Under the pieces are notes generated by a model, which saw nothing but the letters and a program-made list of their open reading frames with translations, had not been told where the DNA came from and ran no database searches. Made by a program: the position numbers and the translations under genes. From the NCBI GenBank assembly GCA_948467645.1, contig CAOKFD010000006.1:7362-71361 (forward strand): 64,000 nt of DNA, in the 5' to 3' direction. Shown here piece by piece: positions 1 through 8,475 of this stretch. Source of the DNA: Fimadaptatus sp948467645 (lineage in GTDB: Bacteria; Bacillota; Clostridia; Christensenellales; Aristaeellaceae). The first letter of the stretch is position 1; each line of letters begins with the position of its first letter.

Positions 1-143
1 AGATCTTCGCAGCTCATCAGCTGCTGATAATCAATCAGGTCGATGAGCTTTTCGCCGTTTATTTCCAGCAGCTCGTCGCCCTTGCGCAGACCCAGTTCGT
101 CAGCAAGACCGCCGCGCTCCACCTTTGCGATTTTAAAGCCCAT
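1..143 (-). CDS. PDZ / DUF512-type protein, N-terminal part only
   Basis: The frame starts at the ATG read from 143 to 141 and runs off the left edge of the window, so about 47 residues are visible. They read as a PDZ-like fold: MGFKIAKVERGGLADELGL, then a KGDELLEINGEKL segment. This is typical of the N-terminus of the Firmicutes DUF512 radical-SAM family (COG1625), which has a PDZ domain before a radical-SAM core. A strong GGAGG lies just upstream of the ATG and supports the start. Only the PDZ part is visible, so the radical-SAM assignment is inference. A PDZ domain of another protein is possible. Confidence 0.6.
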   Translation of the reverse strand, partial: MGFKIAKVERGGLADELGLRKGDELLEINGEKLIDLIDYQQLMSCED

Positions 144-268
144 ATTTTCCTCCACATACGGATTGTACCTGATAATTATCCACCCTGCGCCGCGATATGT
201 CAAGTCAATTACGGTTACGCGAAAGTGGCATTGCGTGTGCGATAGTACGCATTTTTGTCTTAAAATGC

Positions 269-303
269 AATCGCGCCCGCCTGTGCATAAGGCGTGCGCG
301 ATT
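269..303 (-). terminator. Intrinsic terminator behind spoIIP
   Basis: Inverted repeat AATCGCGC/GCGCGATT with an inner GCC/GGC pairing. On the minus strand it is followed by a T-rich stretch (GCATTTTAAG). It sits 12 nt after the spoIIP stop codon. Confidence 0.55.
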
Positions 304-314
304 ATAAGCCATAT

Positions 315-1472
315 TTACTTTTCGCGCTCGCCGCGCTTTTTGCCCAGCAAGCCGCCGGTCGTTTCGCTCGCGCCGCGCTTTACCTTGTTCCACATGCCCG
401 AAAAGCTGCCGGTCGTTATAAGGCCGTATCCGACTATCGCGGCCAGCGCTATGCCGACCACCCAGAGTATGCCCCACGCCGCGCCGCTGCCTCCGGCTTC
501 GGCGGTAGTTTCGGATCCTGCGGCATCCGCATCAGCGTTCGCCGCGCCTTCTGCCTTGGCAGTCGAACCGAACAGCACGCGTTCCAGCACGTCGGCCATG
601 TAGGCGGTCGACTTTATCGCGCGCTCCTTCTTAATGGTGTGCGTGCCGAATTCAAGCAGTATCGCGCGCGGCGCAAGCTCCTGATTGTAGTCTCCCTTTC
701 CTATATATATGTCCTTTATCAGGTCGGGATACATCTCGTCGGCGGCGGCCTTGATCTGCTTGGCGAACTTGCGGTTGGCGTCGGCGTTGGGATTGGACTT
801 ACCCACCAGCAGGCGCACCTTGGTCGCGTCCTCGTCCTCGATCTTCTGGACGTACTCGTCGGGGTCGGGTATGCCGTCGCGGTGTATGTCCAGCAGCGCC
901 GCGGGCTGGGACTTGAGCAGCCGCGCCGCCGTGGAGCGCGAACGCCGGTAAGCGCCCGCGTCGTGCGGCAGGTGCGTGGTCGTGTCCAGCTCCACCTCTA
1001 TGCCGCGCTCCTCCAGCGCTTTTTTGAGCGCCTCATCCACATCGTATATGCCCGCATCCTTCTCCTTGGACTCGGCGCCGTCGGTGGGAATGTACGATTC
1101 GTCCGAATGCGTCGAATATATGCCTATCAATCGCTTTGATTCCTGCGCGACCGTCGCGACGGCTTCATTGTCCGGCTCGATCAGCGATTCCTGACCTATG
1201 TACTGCGCCACGGCGGTGCGCTTGCTGTCGTCAACCTCGATTATTCTGTACAGGCGGTTGTCGGACGAAATGTACTCGTCGTCTAAATAGACGCGACCAT
1301 ATATGCTGGTCAGGTATTGGCCATCCTCATCATATATAGTCCAAACATTTTCGTCCGCATCGGCTTCGGGCGCTTGTGTTGAGACAGATTGCGCTGCCTC
1401 CGCGCGCGCCGTTACCGGCAGAGTCAGCATGAGTGCCAGCATTAGCGTCAGTACGCAAATCAGCTTCTTCAT
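315..1472 (-). CDS. spoIIP: Stage II sporulation protein P
   Basis: 385 aa. SpoIIP is the peptidoglycan amidase/endopeptidase that acts with SpoIID and SpoIIM to thin septal peptidoglycan at the start of forespore engulfment. Visible family motifs are IYSTHSDESY around residue 118 (metal-binding His), LLDIHRDG around 194 (second His) and LLEFGTHT around 272 (catalytic Glu region). An N-terminal signal segment (1-24, ending AEA) precedes the domain. A second hydrophobic helix lies near 332-355 with a basic tail, so the protein may be anchored at its C-terminus, unlike the N-anchored Bacillus protein. The ATG overlaps the stop of the upstream membrane gene by 4 nt (ATGA), which indicates translational coupling. 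It is the clearest sign that the organism forms endospores. Confidence 0.9.
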   Translation of the reverse strand: MKKLICVLTLMLALMLTLPVTARAEAAQSVSTQAPEADADENVWTIYDEDGQYLTSIYGRVYLDDEYISSDNRLYRIIEVDDSKRTAVAQYIGQESLIEPDNEAVATVAQESKRLIGIYSTHSDESYIPTDGAESKEKDAGIYDVDEALKKALEERGIEVELDTTTHLPHDAGAYRRSRSTAARLLKSQPAALLDIHRDGIPDPDEYVQKIEDEDATKVRLLVGKSNPNADANRKFAKQIKAAADEMYPDLIKDIYIGKGDYNQELAPRAILLEFGTHTIKKERAIKSTAYMADVLERVLFGSTAKAEGAANADADAAGSETTAEAGGSGAAWGILWVVGIALAAIVGYGLITTGSFSGMWNKVKRGASETTGGLLGKKRGEREK

Positions 1473-2131
1473 TCGCCGTCCCTCCTGCGGATCTTGCCGT
1501 CCTTAAATTCGCGGCTCTCGTCGCGGGTCGCGCCGCGCGTTACACGCTCGATTATCTCGCCCACCACCTCGGCCAGTATCACTCCGGTGAGTCCAGCTAT
1601 CACAATCACGTCAACTGCGCCCGCGCCGCCCAGATGCAATGCCTGATTCACGCCGCGCACACGCAGCTCAACCGCCTGATAAATATCCGCGCCCATTACG
1701 CCCAGCACGCCCGCCACGAACGCGCCGCGCCGCGAGCGCCCTAGCAAATAAGCCGTCAAACCGCCCGCCAGTCCGTATATGTAGTTGGGATCGAACGCAA
1801 TCGCTTCCGGCTCGTCAGGCATGAACCTCCCCAGCCAATATACCGCCAGCCCCGTGACCAGCGCACCAATCAGCGCCCGCACGCGCTCCTTGGCCGTGCC
1901 CGCGCGCACGATCAGATACACGCATACGGCCAGCGGTATCAGCGCGCCGCCTATATTCACATATACCTCGCCGCCCAGCGGTATATCGGGTATCAGTCCG
2001 CCCACGAACAGCGCGCCCGTTATGATAAGCGCCTGCCGGTCGTTAAGCCCCATCTTGTCCAGCACACCCCGGCACACGCCAAGAAGTACAAGTATCGTCA
2101 CAATCACAAGCAGCGTAAGTCCTACCGACAT
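1469..2131 (-). CDS. DUF1614-like polytopic membrane protein
   Basis: 220 aa from the ATG at 2131. A GTG nine bases further upstream is also in frame, but GAGGTG sits 6 nt before the ATG and fits that start better. Several hydrophobic segments are seen (about 1-20, 33-50, 57-75, 88-100, 119-135, 145-160 and 170-190). The phrase YVNIGGALIPLAVCVYLI resembles the conserved core of DUF1614 (PF07758). The function of that family is unknown. Here it is translationally coupled to spoIIP, so a role in the sporulation septum or forespore membrane is a reasonable guess from context only. The C-terminal 25 residues are charged and cytoplasmic-looking. Confidence 0.7.
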   Translation of the reverse strand: MSVGLTLLVIVTILVLLGVCRGVLDKMGLNDRQALIITGALFVGGLIPDIPLGGEVYVNIGGALIPLAVCVYLIVRAGTAKERVRALIGALVTGLAVYWLGRFMPDEPEAIAFDPNYIYGLAGGLTAYLLGRSRRGAFVAGVLGVMGADIYQAVELRVRGVNQALHLGGAGAVDVIVIAGLTGVILAEVVGEIIERVTRGATRDESREFKDGKIRRRDGE

Positions 2132-2282
2132 AATGAACACCTCGCATTCCTGATGCGATGAGTATGCCCAGGCCTGCGCGGTGTAATACGGCGCGGCGAT
2201 GATAATTGGATTTTTATGTTTTATGGCTGGCTAAGACAGTTATTCGACGTTCATTGACTATGCCTTTAAATATACCTTAAAA

Positions 2283-2323
2283 GAAAAAAAGCACCTCCGC
2301 AAGGCGAAACCATGCGGAAATGC
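2283..2323 (-). terminator. Intrinsic terminator of the SGNH hydrolase gene
   Basis: Read on the minus strand: GCA, three unpaired bases, CCGCA, a loop, TGCGG, three unpaired bases, TGC, then a run of eight T. It lies 20 nt after the stop at 2344. Confidence 0.75.
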
Positions 2324-2343
2324 CTTCATATAAATATAATGTT

Positions 2344-3003
2344 TTACAGCGACTTGAGGAAGCCCGCGATGCGCTCCGCCAGGATCGCATGGCCATCGTC
2401 GTTGGGATGCAGGCCGTCGGGCACAAAGCGCTCGCGCACCGAATCCACGCGCGGCTGCAGGCCGCTCATCGCGTACAGATCGCACACGGGCAGCGAGTAG
2501 TACTCGGCCACTGTGCGGATTATATCGACGTAAGTCTTGAGCGTGCCGACGGGCGCGGGCTTGTTATCGCCATTGGGCATGTCCTCGGTCAGGCGGTGCA
2601 GCGGCGTGCAGATAACGTTGACCGCATTAGGATAGGTGGTTATAAGCTCGCTCATCAGGCAGTGGCACGCGCCCCAGAATGTGTCGGGCGTGCGGTCGCA
2701 GGGCTTGCCCAGCGGCGCGTCGCCGTGGCCGAAGTCATTGGTGCCGCCCAGTACTACGTTTATATCGGCATTCTTATCCATTTCGAGTGCGCGCTGGCAG
2801 AAGTCCAGATCGAAGCGCTGATTGTCTTCGGTACGCTTCTGCTGACGTGCGATGCGTGTGCCGCTGATGCCGTAGTTATTGGCGGCCTTCAGCCCGCACA
2901 TGCGGCCGATGCGCGCCACATATATGTTCTGAGGGTCGTCAACGCGCGCACCCTCGGTTATGCTGTCGCCCAGGAAGTTGATTATTTTGCCTTCAAGCTC
3001 CAT
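2344..3003 (-). CDS. SGNH/GDSL-family hydrolase
   Basis: 219 aa from the ATG at 3003, preceded by GGAGG at good spacing. A longer in-frame extension upstream has no ribosome site. Block I FLGDSITEG (Ser nucleophile), block III VVLGGTNDFG (oxyanion Asn) and block V DGLHPNDDGH (catalytic Asp/His) are all present in order, so the SGNH triad is complete. The family includes lipases, carbohydrate acetyl-esterases and arylesterases. With no signal peptide the enzyme should be cytoplasmic, probably deacylating small sugar esters. Flanking genes give no pathway context and the gene appears monocistronic. Confidence 0.85.
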   Translation of the reverse strand: MELEGKIINFLGDSITEGARVDDPQNIYVARIGRMCGLKAANNYGISGTRIARQQKRTEDNQRFDLDFCQRALEMDKNADINVVLGGTNDFGHGDAPLGKPCDRTPDTFWGACHCLMSELITTYPNAVNVICTPLHRLTEDMPNGDNKPAPVGTLKTYVDIIRTVAEYYSLPVCDLYAMSGLQPRVDSVRERFVPDGLHPNDDGHAILAERIAGFLKSL

Positions 3004-3149
3004 TTTATATTCCTCCCCGAAATTACTTTTGCATGGGATATGGCTAATTATAGCGCCATTGGGTGCAAAATGCAATATTTACATTGAACCAATGCGCAGA
3101 GCAAATGGCGAATGTTTCATACTTTCCTAAAAAAAGTTCCTGCGAGGGG

Positions 3150-3178
3150 TTGACAAACTGATGCGCTTGCGGTATAAT
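3150..3178 (+). promoter_or_regulatory. Consensus sigma-A promoter of tRNA-Val
   Basis: TTGACA (3150-3155), 17-nt spacer, TATAAT (3173-3178): a perfect match to consensus. It also appears to be the only promoter able to feed the downstream DUF262-HNH gene. Confidence 0.9.
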
Positions 3179-3196
3179 GAAGCAGTCGTCTGACAT

Positions 3197-3272
3197 GGTC
3201 GCATGGCTCAGTTGGTAGAGCACATCGTTCACATCGATGGGGTCACAGGTTCGAGTCCTGTTGCGACCACCA
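3197..3272 (+). tRNA. tRNA-Val (anticodon CAC)
   Basis: Full cloverleaf: acceptor GGTCGCA/TGCGACC, D arm GCTC...GAGC, anticodon stem CATCG/CGATG with loop TTCACAT giving anticodon CAC (reads GUG), T arm ACAGG-TTCGAGT-CCTGT, and an encoded CCA end. Confidence 0.95.
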
Positions 3273-3276
3273 CACG

Positions 3277-3305
3277 CCTGGCAAGCTTGCTTGCCAGGTT
3301 TTTTT
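3277..3305 (+). terminator. tRNA-Val terminator placed just before the DUF262 ribosome site
   Basis: Near-perfect stem CCTGGCAAGC/GCTTGCCAGG followed by seven T. The next gene's Shine-Dalgarno (GAAGGAG) starts about 3 nt after the T run. Confidence 0.9.
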
Positions 3306-3322
3306 GCGAAGGAGAATCAGTT

Positions 3323-4603
3323 ATGAAGATAGACGAATTGGATCAACTAACTGTTCATACTGAAACGAAAGACATCACACTATCTCAGCTTCGTGAAATG
3401 GTTGATGCAAACGATATTCTCACTAATCCTGATTACCAGCGCAATTATGTATATGATAATAAACGAGCATCTCTACTCGTTGAATCTATTTTAATTGGTA
3501 TACCTATTCCAGTCATTTACCTATGCGAAGAAGAGGAAGGAATTTACTCCGTTATTGATGGCCAGCAACGTATTATGTCGTTCACCCGTTTTTTGAAAAA
3601 TGATTTTCAACTTCTGGGTTTGTCTACATTAGCCGCACTAAATGGAAAGTTTTTTCGCGATCTGGATAAACCGTTGCAACGCCGTTTACGTTCAAAATCC
3701 TTAAAGGCAATTTGCCTTGACAGAGATTCGCAAGAGCTTAAATATGAGATTTTTTCCCGTTTAAATTTAGGCGCAGTAAAACTTAAAGATCAAGAAGTTC
3801 GTAATTGCATTTTTCGTGGCAGCTTTAACTCAATGCTGCGACGCATTGCTGATACAGATGAAAACGTTAAAGCGCTTTTTCATCATGCCGATAATAAACG
3901 TATGGAATTTGAAGAGCGCATTTTACGTTTTTTTGTTATGCGCGATTTTTACCATATTTCCGGTACTTTTAAGGATACGATGAATCGGTTTATGACCAAG
4001 CATCAAAACGATACTGAAAATGAAATTTCAGAAATGGAAGAACAATATCGTTCAGTTATGGATACTATCAAACAAGTGCTTGGGTGCGAAGCATTTTTCT
4101 TTCAAGGTGAACGCGCAAGCAAATTCAATGGCGCCGTTTATGATTCGATTGTTATTCCTTTTTCGCTTTTTCCAAAGCGTTCACTTCTTCAACACGCCGA
4201 TGAGATTCGGAGCGGTATTTTTAATATGAAAGAAAATGACGCTGAATACCGTGAAAATGTTTACGTTGGAACCAATGCAGGACGTCGTGTTCGTGGTAGA
4301 ATCACAAAGGTTATTGACATTATTAATACCTGTATAGACCCTCACGAAATGGATACGCCTCGGTGTTTCGATGAAAGCATTCGTCAAGAACTATTTCGTC
4401 GCAGCCCTGTATGTGCAATTTGTGGTAACAAAATTCTCACTATAGAAGATTGTGAGGTTGATCATATTGTCCCATTCGCAAAAGGTGGCCTTACTTCTAT
4501 TGAAAACGCTCAACTAACACATCGCACATGTAATCGTATGAAAAGCGATAACATAGAAAATATTGTTGATAATGTTCTATTCGAATCCGAAGAAAATGAA
4601 TGA
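3323..4603 (+). CDS. DUF262 - HNH nuclease (GmrSD-like defence candidate)
   Basis: 426 aa, ATG with GAAGGAG upstream. The N-terminal half is a DUF262 (ParB-like NTPase/nuclease fold) domain with YQRNYVYDNKRAS, IPIPVIYL and the signature VIDGQQR near residue 90. The C-terminus is a classical zinc-type HNH endonuclease: CAICG, then CEVDHIVPFAKGG, then NAQLTHRTCN. DUF262 plus HNH/DUF1524 nucleases are known from anti-phage enzymes such as GmrSD and SspE. This protein has the HNH in the same chain and no obvious partner gene. The gene is visibly AT-richer than its neighbours and sits directly behind a tRNA, both suggestive of transfer. There is no room for a promoter between the tRNA terminator and its ribosome site, so expression probably depends on read-through from the tRNA promoter. 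Confidence 0.8.
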   Translation: MKIDELDQLTVHTETKDITLSQLREMVDANDILTNPDYQRNYVYDNKRASLLVESILIGIPIPVIYLCEEEEGIYSVIDGQQRIMSFTRFLKNDFQLLGLSTLAALNGKFFRDLDKPLQRRLRSKSLKAICLDRDSQELKYEIFSRLNLGAVKLKDQEVRNCIFRGSFNSMLRRIADTDENVKALFHHADNKRMEFEERILRFFVMRDFYHISGTFKDTMNRFMTKHQNDTENEISEMEEQYRSVMDTIKQVLGCEAFFFQGERASKFNGAVYDSIVIPFSLFPKRSLLQHADEIRSGIFNMKENDAEYRENVYVGTNAGRRVRGRITKVIDIINTCIDPHEMDTPRCFDESIRQELFRRSPVCAICGNKILTIEDCEVDHIVPFAKGGLTSIENAQLTHRTCNRMKSDNIENIVDNVLFESEENE

Positions 4604-5141
4604 CGATATGTCTAAATCTCTAACGTATCCATTTTTATTACGATTTTAGACAGCCCACAACGCACTTGGGTCTTCTCTCCCACTACCCACAAGGTCGAAA
4701 GCAAAAAACTTTATAACCGTAAGAAAAGCGCTCATGCCTGGAAGGATGACTTCGGCACGAGTGCTTTTTATTTATATTGAGTCGTTTGCAATTAATCTCT
4801 TCGCCTCCAGCGCAATCATAACATTTGTGTCCTCCGTCACAGGTTGCGGCATAATTCGACAAGCATCATACTATTTACCATATTCAGCCAGTCATTTTAT
4901 GTATTTGCCGTTCTGAAACCTCCGCTCCCCGCCCGACATTATTCGCCCCTCACTCACATTTTGCCTGTCGATTATCATTCATATTCGCTAAACAGTGCCG
5001 CACTCTCTACATGTTTCACATGTATTACGAAATGTACCACTCCGTATTCAATTTTTTTAGTCAAAATCGTGGCAAAGTCATGTTTGCGAGGGAATTCGAC
5101 AAACGAAGTGTGCTATCATATCTCCAGTGAGGTGATACACT
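4604..5141 (+). other. Gene-free, AT-rich stretch with one terminator-like hairpin
   Basis: No supportable gene. A long imperfect hairpin at 4724-4769 (AAAAGC-CTC-TGCC pairing with GGCA-GAG-GCTTTT, ending in a T run) probably terminates the DUF262-HNH transcript. The rest looks like flanking DNA of the acquired gene. No copy of the tRNA 3' end was seen here, so no attachment-site duplication is evident. Confidence 0.5.
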
Positions 5142-6212
5142 ATGGATCTAACGCGAGGCGTATTGGGTGGTATTGTCTGTTCGATTGTATCCGCGCTGAA
5201 GCTCAGGCGCGTTCCGCGGATGCCTATCCAGCTGTTCCGGTTCCCGTGCCTGGAGCTGGACGGCATGACAGTTTGCTCGGCCAATCAGGAGGCGTGCGCG
5301 CTGCTGGGCGAAAATCCGGCCGGACGGCCATTCGTGGCCCTGCTGGACGAAAACGCGCGCAAGGTATGGCGGCGCGAATCGTCCCGGCGCATCAGCCGCG
5401 GCGCCCGGTATCTGGGCGAGACCAGCCTGCGCTGTCGCGGCGGCCAAGTGCGGGCGCGGCTAATCATGCTGCGCGACGGCGGGCGCAACATGATCGTACT
5501 CAGCGCGCCGGGCGAAGCGAAGAAGCCGCGCCCGGCCGATATGCTAAGCAGCGACGACGTTACCGAGCTGGTTCACGAAATGCGCGCGCCGCTGACCATA
5601 ATCCGCAGTGCGGCCACGTTGATGCGCGAGCGCCCTGAAGCCGTGGAGCAATATCTGCAGGGCATAGAGCGCAATTGCGAACGGCTGCAGAACATGGTGA
5701 ACGACATAATGACGCTCGGCAGCGAGGATGGAGGCATGTGCAAGCCTGCGCTCAGGCAAATCGAGCTTGCGTCGTGGCTGGAGGAGCAGGCCGCGCTGAT
5801 TCGTCCTCAGGCACAATGCCGCGGCGTGGAGCTGCTGTTCACGTCCGCGCCGGGCGAACTGCATGTGAATACCGACCCGCAATTGCTGGAGCACATCATA
5901 GTAAATCTGATCGGCAATGCGCTCAAGTTCACGCCGGGCGGCGGCCGCATATCGATGCGGCTTGAGCTGACATGCGAGGACGTAATAATAACCGTGAGCG
6001 ACACGGGACGCGGCATCGCGCCCGATAAGCTGAACCGCATATTCGAACGCGGCTATACCGGCGATGCCCAGCACGGATATGGCATAGGTCTGGCGCTGGC
6101 GGAGCGCTGTTCACGTTCGCTGGGCGGCAGGTTAAGCGCATTCAGCGACGGCAAGACCGGCAGTACGTTCACGCTGACCTTGCCAGCATCAATAACCGCA
6201 AGCGGCACTTGA
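5142..6212 (+). CDS. Orphan soluble sensor histidine kinase
   Basis: 356 aa, ATG with GAGGTG 9 nt upstream. Residues about 28-125 form a PAS-like input region (ANQEACALLGENPAGRPF). HisKA follows with ELVHEMRAPLTII (phospho-accepting His near 145), then the HATPase domain: N box NLIGNALKFTPGG, G1 DTGRGIAP, F box IFERGY and G2 GYGIGLALAE. No transmembrane helix is visible, so it should sense a cytoplasmic signal through the PAS domain. No response-regulator gene lies next to it, so its partner must be elsewhere. The start context is good but no consensus promoter was found. Confidence 0.85.
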   Translation: MDLTRGVLGGIVCSIVSALKLRRVPRMPIQLFRFPCLELDGMTVCSANQEACALLGENPAGRPFVALLDENARKVWRRESSRRISRGARYLGETSLRCRGGQVRARLIMLRDGGRNMIVLSAPGEAKKPRPADMLSSDDVTELVHEMRAPLTIIRSAATLMRERPEAVEQYLQGIERNCERLQNMVNDIMTLGSEDGGMCKPALRQIELASWLEEQAALIRPQAQCRGVELLFTSAPGELHVNTDPQLLEHIIVNLIGNALKFTPGGGRISMRLELTCEDVIITVSDTGRGIAPDKLNRIFERGYTGDAQHGYGIGLALAERCSRSLGGRLSAFSDGKTGSTFTLTLPASITASGT

Positions 6213-6283
6213 ATGAGCCTGCACATTTTACATAAGCCATCCGATTGCATATCAACTGCCTTTCCACACGCAATCATTGAAAG

Positions 6284-6328
6284 CCCGTGCAGCCGGTTTC
6301 GCAAGTGAAGCGGAATCAACTGCACGGG
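6284..6328 (+). terminator. Hairpin after the histidine-kinase gene
   Basis: CCCGTGCAG/CTGCACGGG, a perfect 9-bp stem with a long loop, followed by only TTT. A weak intrinsic terminator is likely. Confidence 0.45.
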
Positions 6329-6372
6329 TTTGTCTATCCTTAAAGTCTGTTTAATTTTAAGTCGTTTTGCGA

Positions 6373-6618
6373 TTATTTGCTTTCGTACTGGCTGGCCACG
6401 ACGCGCGCATGTTCTTCCTTGATCGCACGCAGAGTATCCGGCTCCTGAATCAACCTGAGCGCAGTCAGCGCCAGCGCGATAACCGCGGCCTTGTTCTTGC
6501 GCAGCCTGCGCCACGAATCGCGCAGGAAGCCGACCGCGGGCGGCAGCTCCGGCTCGGCCTGCCGCCGCGCGCCCGCCGCCGGGCGAAATGCATCGTCTGT
6601 AATCTGAATCTCACTCAT
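6373..6618 (-). pseudogene. oppC-type permease remnant fused to a foreign tail
   Basis: About 81 codons from an ATG that overlaps the stop of the oppB-type remnant by 8 nt, the usual oppB-oppC coupling. The first half is a normal OppC N-terminus (cytoplasmic lead, then SWRRLRKNKAAVIAL entering the first membrane helix). Right after that, the frame changes to an unrelated soluble, helical sequence (LIQEPDTLRAIKEEH) that resembles the C-terminus of an M20-type amidohydrolase. All five remaining OppC helices are missing. This reads as a deletion that fused two gene ends in frame. It cannot act as a permease. Confidence 0.7.
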
Positions 6619-7555
6619 GACTGCCCTCCACCCGCACACGCGGGTCAATCAACTGATATAGAATATCGGTTATGAATATCACGACAACCAGCAGCGCCGA
6701 GAACAGAATCGCCACGGCCATTATCGTGTAATAGTCATTGGAAAGAATCGACTTGGTAAACTGCTCGCCAATGCCGGGCACGGCGAATATGTTTTCCACA
6801 AACAACGAGCCGGTCATGAGCGAAACCGTCATCGGCCCAAGGATTGTAATAAGCGGAATCAGCGCATTGCGCAGTCCGTGAGTAAATGCCACCCGCCACG
6901 GCCCCATGCCCTTGGCGCGGGCAAGCTCGATATAGTCGCTGGAAAGCACCTCAACCATCTCGGTGCGGATAAAGCGCGCCGCGTCTGCCATCGGCGAAAT
7001 GGACAGCGCCAGCGTCGGCAGTATCGTGGAGCGGAACCCGTCGTCCCAAAGCCCTATCGGCATCCATTTAAGCGTAATCGCGAATATGAACTGTCCCAGA
7101 ACGGCGATGATGAAGTTGGGCACCGAACGCCCGGTTATGGCAAACAGCGAACAGAACGTGTCTATCCATGTATTTTGCTTCATGGCGGCGATTACGCCCA
7201 GCACTATGCCTACCACCGTACCGAACGCTACGGCCTGCAGACCCAACTGCACGCTCGGCCCGATGCGGTTTGACAGCAGCGTCGTTACCTTCTGATCGGA
7301 AAACTGAAGTGAAATGCCGAACAGTTCGTAGAACTTCATCGAATGGAACGGGTAAACCACGCTGTCCTGTTCGCCATGCAGCATTAGAGTCGGGCACGTT
7401 TCGGGCGAGATATGCTGCATCGACGAAAGCAGCGCTATCTTTTCCGCTTCGCTTCTTTCTTTAAGCAGCGGGTGCGCTGACTGCGCCGCAATATGCCTGC
7501 ACCAGTATGGGCGGACAGGTCGGTAATCGCGTTGACCAGTATCGGTTCCTTTCAA
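6611..7555 (-). pseudogene. oppB-type permease remnant fused to an alpha/beta-hydrolase fragment
   Basis: The frame begins with a piece of an alpha/beta hydrolase (acetyl-esterase type, with CPTLMLHGEQDSVVYP, the loop that carries the catalytic Asp). Near 7340 it switches to the body of an OppB/DppB permease: LQFSDQKVTTLLSNRIGPS, five predicted membrane helices, the EAA-like stretch ELARAKGMGPWR and the C-terminal LIDPRVRVEG. The first OppB helix and part of the first extracellular loop are missing. No credible ribosome site precedes the frame, which starts inside the end of the upstream gene. Together with the truncated oppC this is the residue of a deleted peptide/nickel transporter operon. 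Confidence 0.7.
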
Positions 7556-8463
7556 AACAAATCCAGCATATTATCCAGGTATATTTCCTCGCGCACCTGC
7601 AATTGATACTCCGGCTTTGTCATGTAGTACAACAGAAATTCCAGTATCAGCGCACTGCCCAGCCCGCGCCCTTCTATCTTAAAATTGGAAAAGCCCATCG
7701 GCAGGTATATGTTCCGAATATCGCCTGTGCCGATGAATCCCGGATTCTTCATAGCCTTTGAGAAGCGATAGCCGCCGCTAGCGTCGGACGCGGTGCAGCG
7801 ATGCTCGGGCGCACTTTCGCCCAGATTCTTGCGGCTGACCGCCTCATAGCAGCGTTTTCTGTCCTTACAGTCAAACCGGCAGCATTCGTTGCACAGAAAC
7901 TCCACCTTGTCCTTCTGCTTCTGAGGGAGTTGGCTTAGCTCGTTAAACGCCTTGTTCAAGCGAAAGTCCGGCACTACATACTGGAAGTCCTCGCACTCCA
8001 ATTCCTGCCTTAACTGTCCAAAATCAGTCAAAACCTTTGTGGTGGACGATACGAAATATAGGCGCGGGTAGTTTGCCTTTAAGTAGTTAAGCAATATGTC
8101 CGAGTGGACGATCACTCCGCTTGCGGGTGCGGACGCTTCCTCGAACAGCCTGCACAGCGCGTTGCACTTTCTGTCCAAAAGATGCTCCGGGCGCAGGAGC
8201 GAATTACTGAACGTAAGCCGCGCTGAAATCCCGTAATCCTGCAGCAGCCCCAGCACCGCGCGCGCATCGCAGTCGCCCTCCCCTACGCGCCCGCCGCCCC
8301 AGATACAATCGGACGGTGCGCCGTAAACCGAGCCAATCTCGCACCAGTCGTAAAAGTATTCCCTGTGCTCCCGGTACAACGGCAGAAACGCACGGTACAG
8401 TTCATAAAACTCGAACAGACCGGGCAGGTGGTAATATGCAATGTCTTTCATCGATTCGCTCAT
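7552..8463 (-). CDS. U32 peptidase-like protein of unknown role
   Basis: 303 aa from the ATG at 8463; a GTG 12 nt upstream is an alternative. No signal or membrane segment. Several traits recall the U32 collagenase-like/UbiU-YhbU family: a TIM-barrel-like order of strands, VVPDFRLN, a cysteine cluster CNECC...CKDRKRC near 195-210, and near the C-terminus GFSNFKIEGRG, close to the U32 KIEGR signature. Many U32 proteins bind an iron-sulfur cluster and act with hydroxylases or on peptides. Whether this one is catalytic cannot be read here. It is followed by the broken opp remnants and appears transcribed alone. Confidence 0.5.
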   Translation of the reverse strand: MSESMKDIAYYHLPGLFEFYELYRAFLPLYREHREYFYDWCEIGSVYGAPSDCIWGGGRVGEGDCDARAVLGLLQDYGISARLTFSNSLLRPEHLLDRKCNALCRLFEEASAPASGVIVHSDILLNYLKANYPRLYFVSSTTKVLTDFGQLRQELECEDFQYVVPDFRLNKAFNELSQLPQKQKDKVEFLCNECCRFDCKDRKRCYEAVSRKNLGESAPEHRCTASDASGGYRFSKAMKNPGFIGTGDIRNIYLPMGFSNFKIEGRGLGSALILEFLLYYMTKPEYQLQVREEIYLDNMLDLF

Positions 8464-8475
8464 AAAAATTCCCAC

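Noticed and set aside
3197..4604. Genomic-island attachment site at tRNA-Val
   Set aside because: The DUF262-HNH gene is next to the tRNA, but no repeat of the tRNA 3' end was found downstream and no integrase is present.
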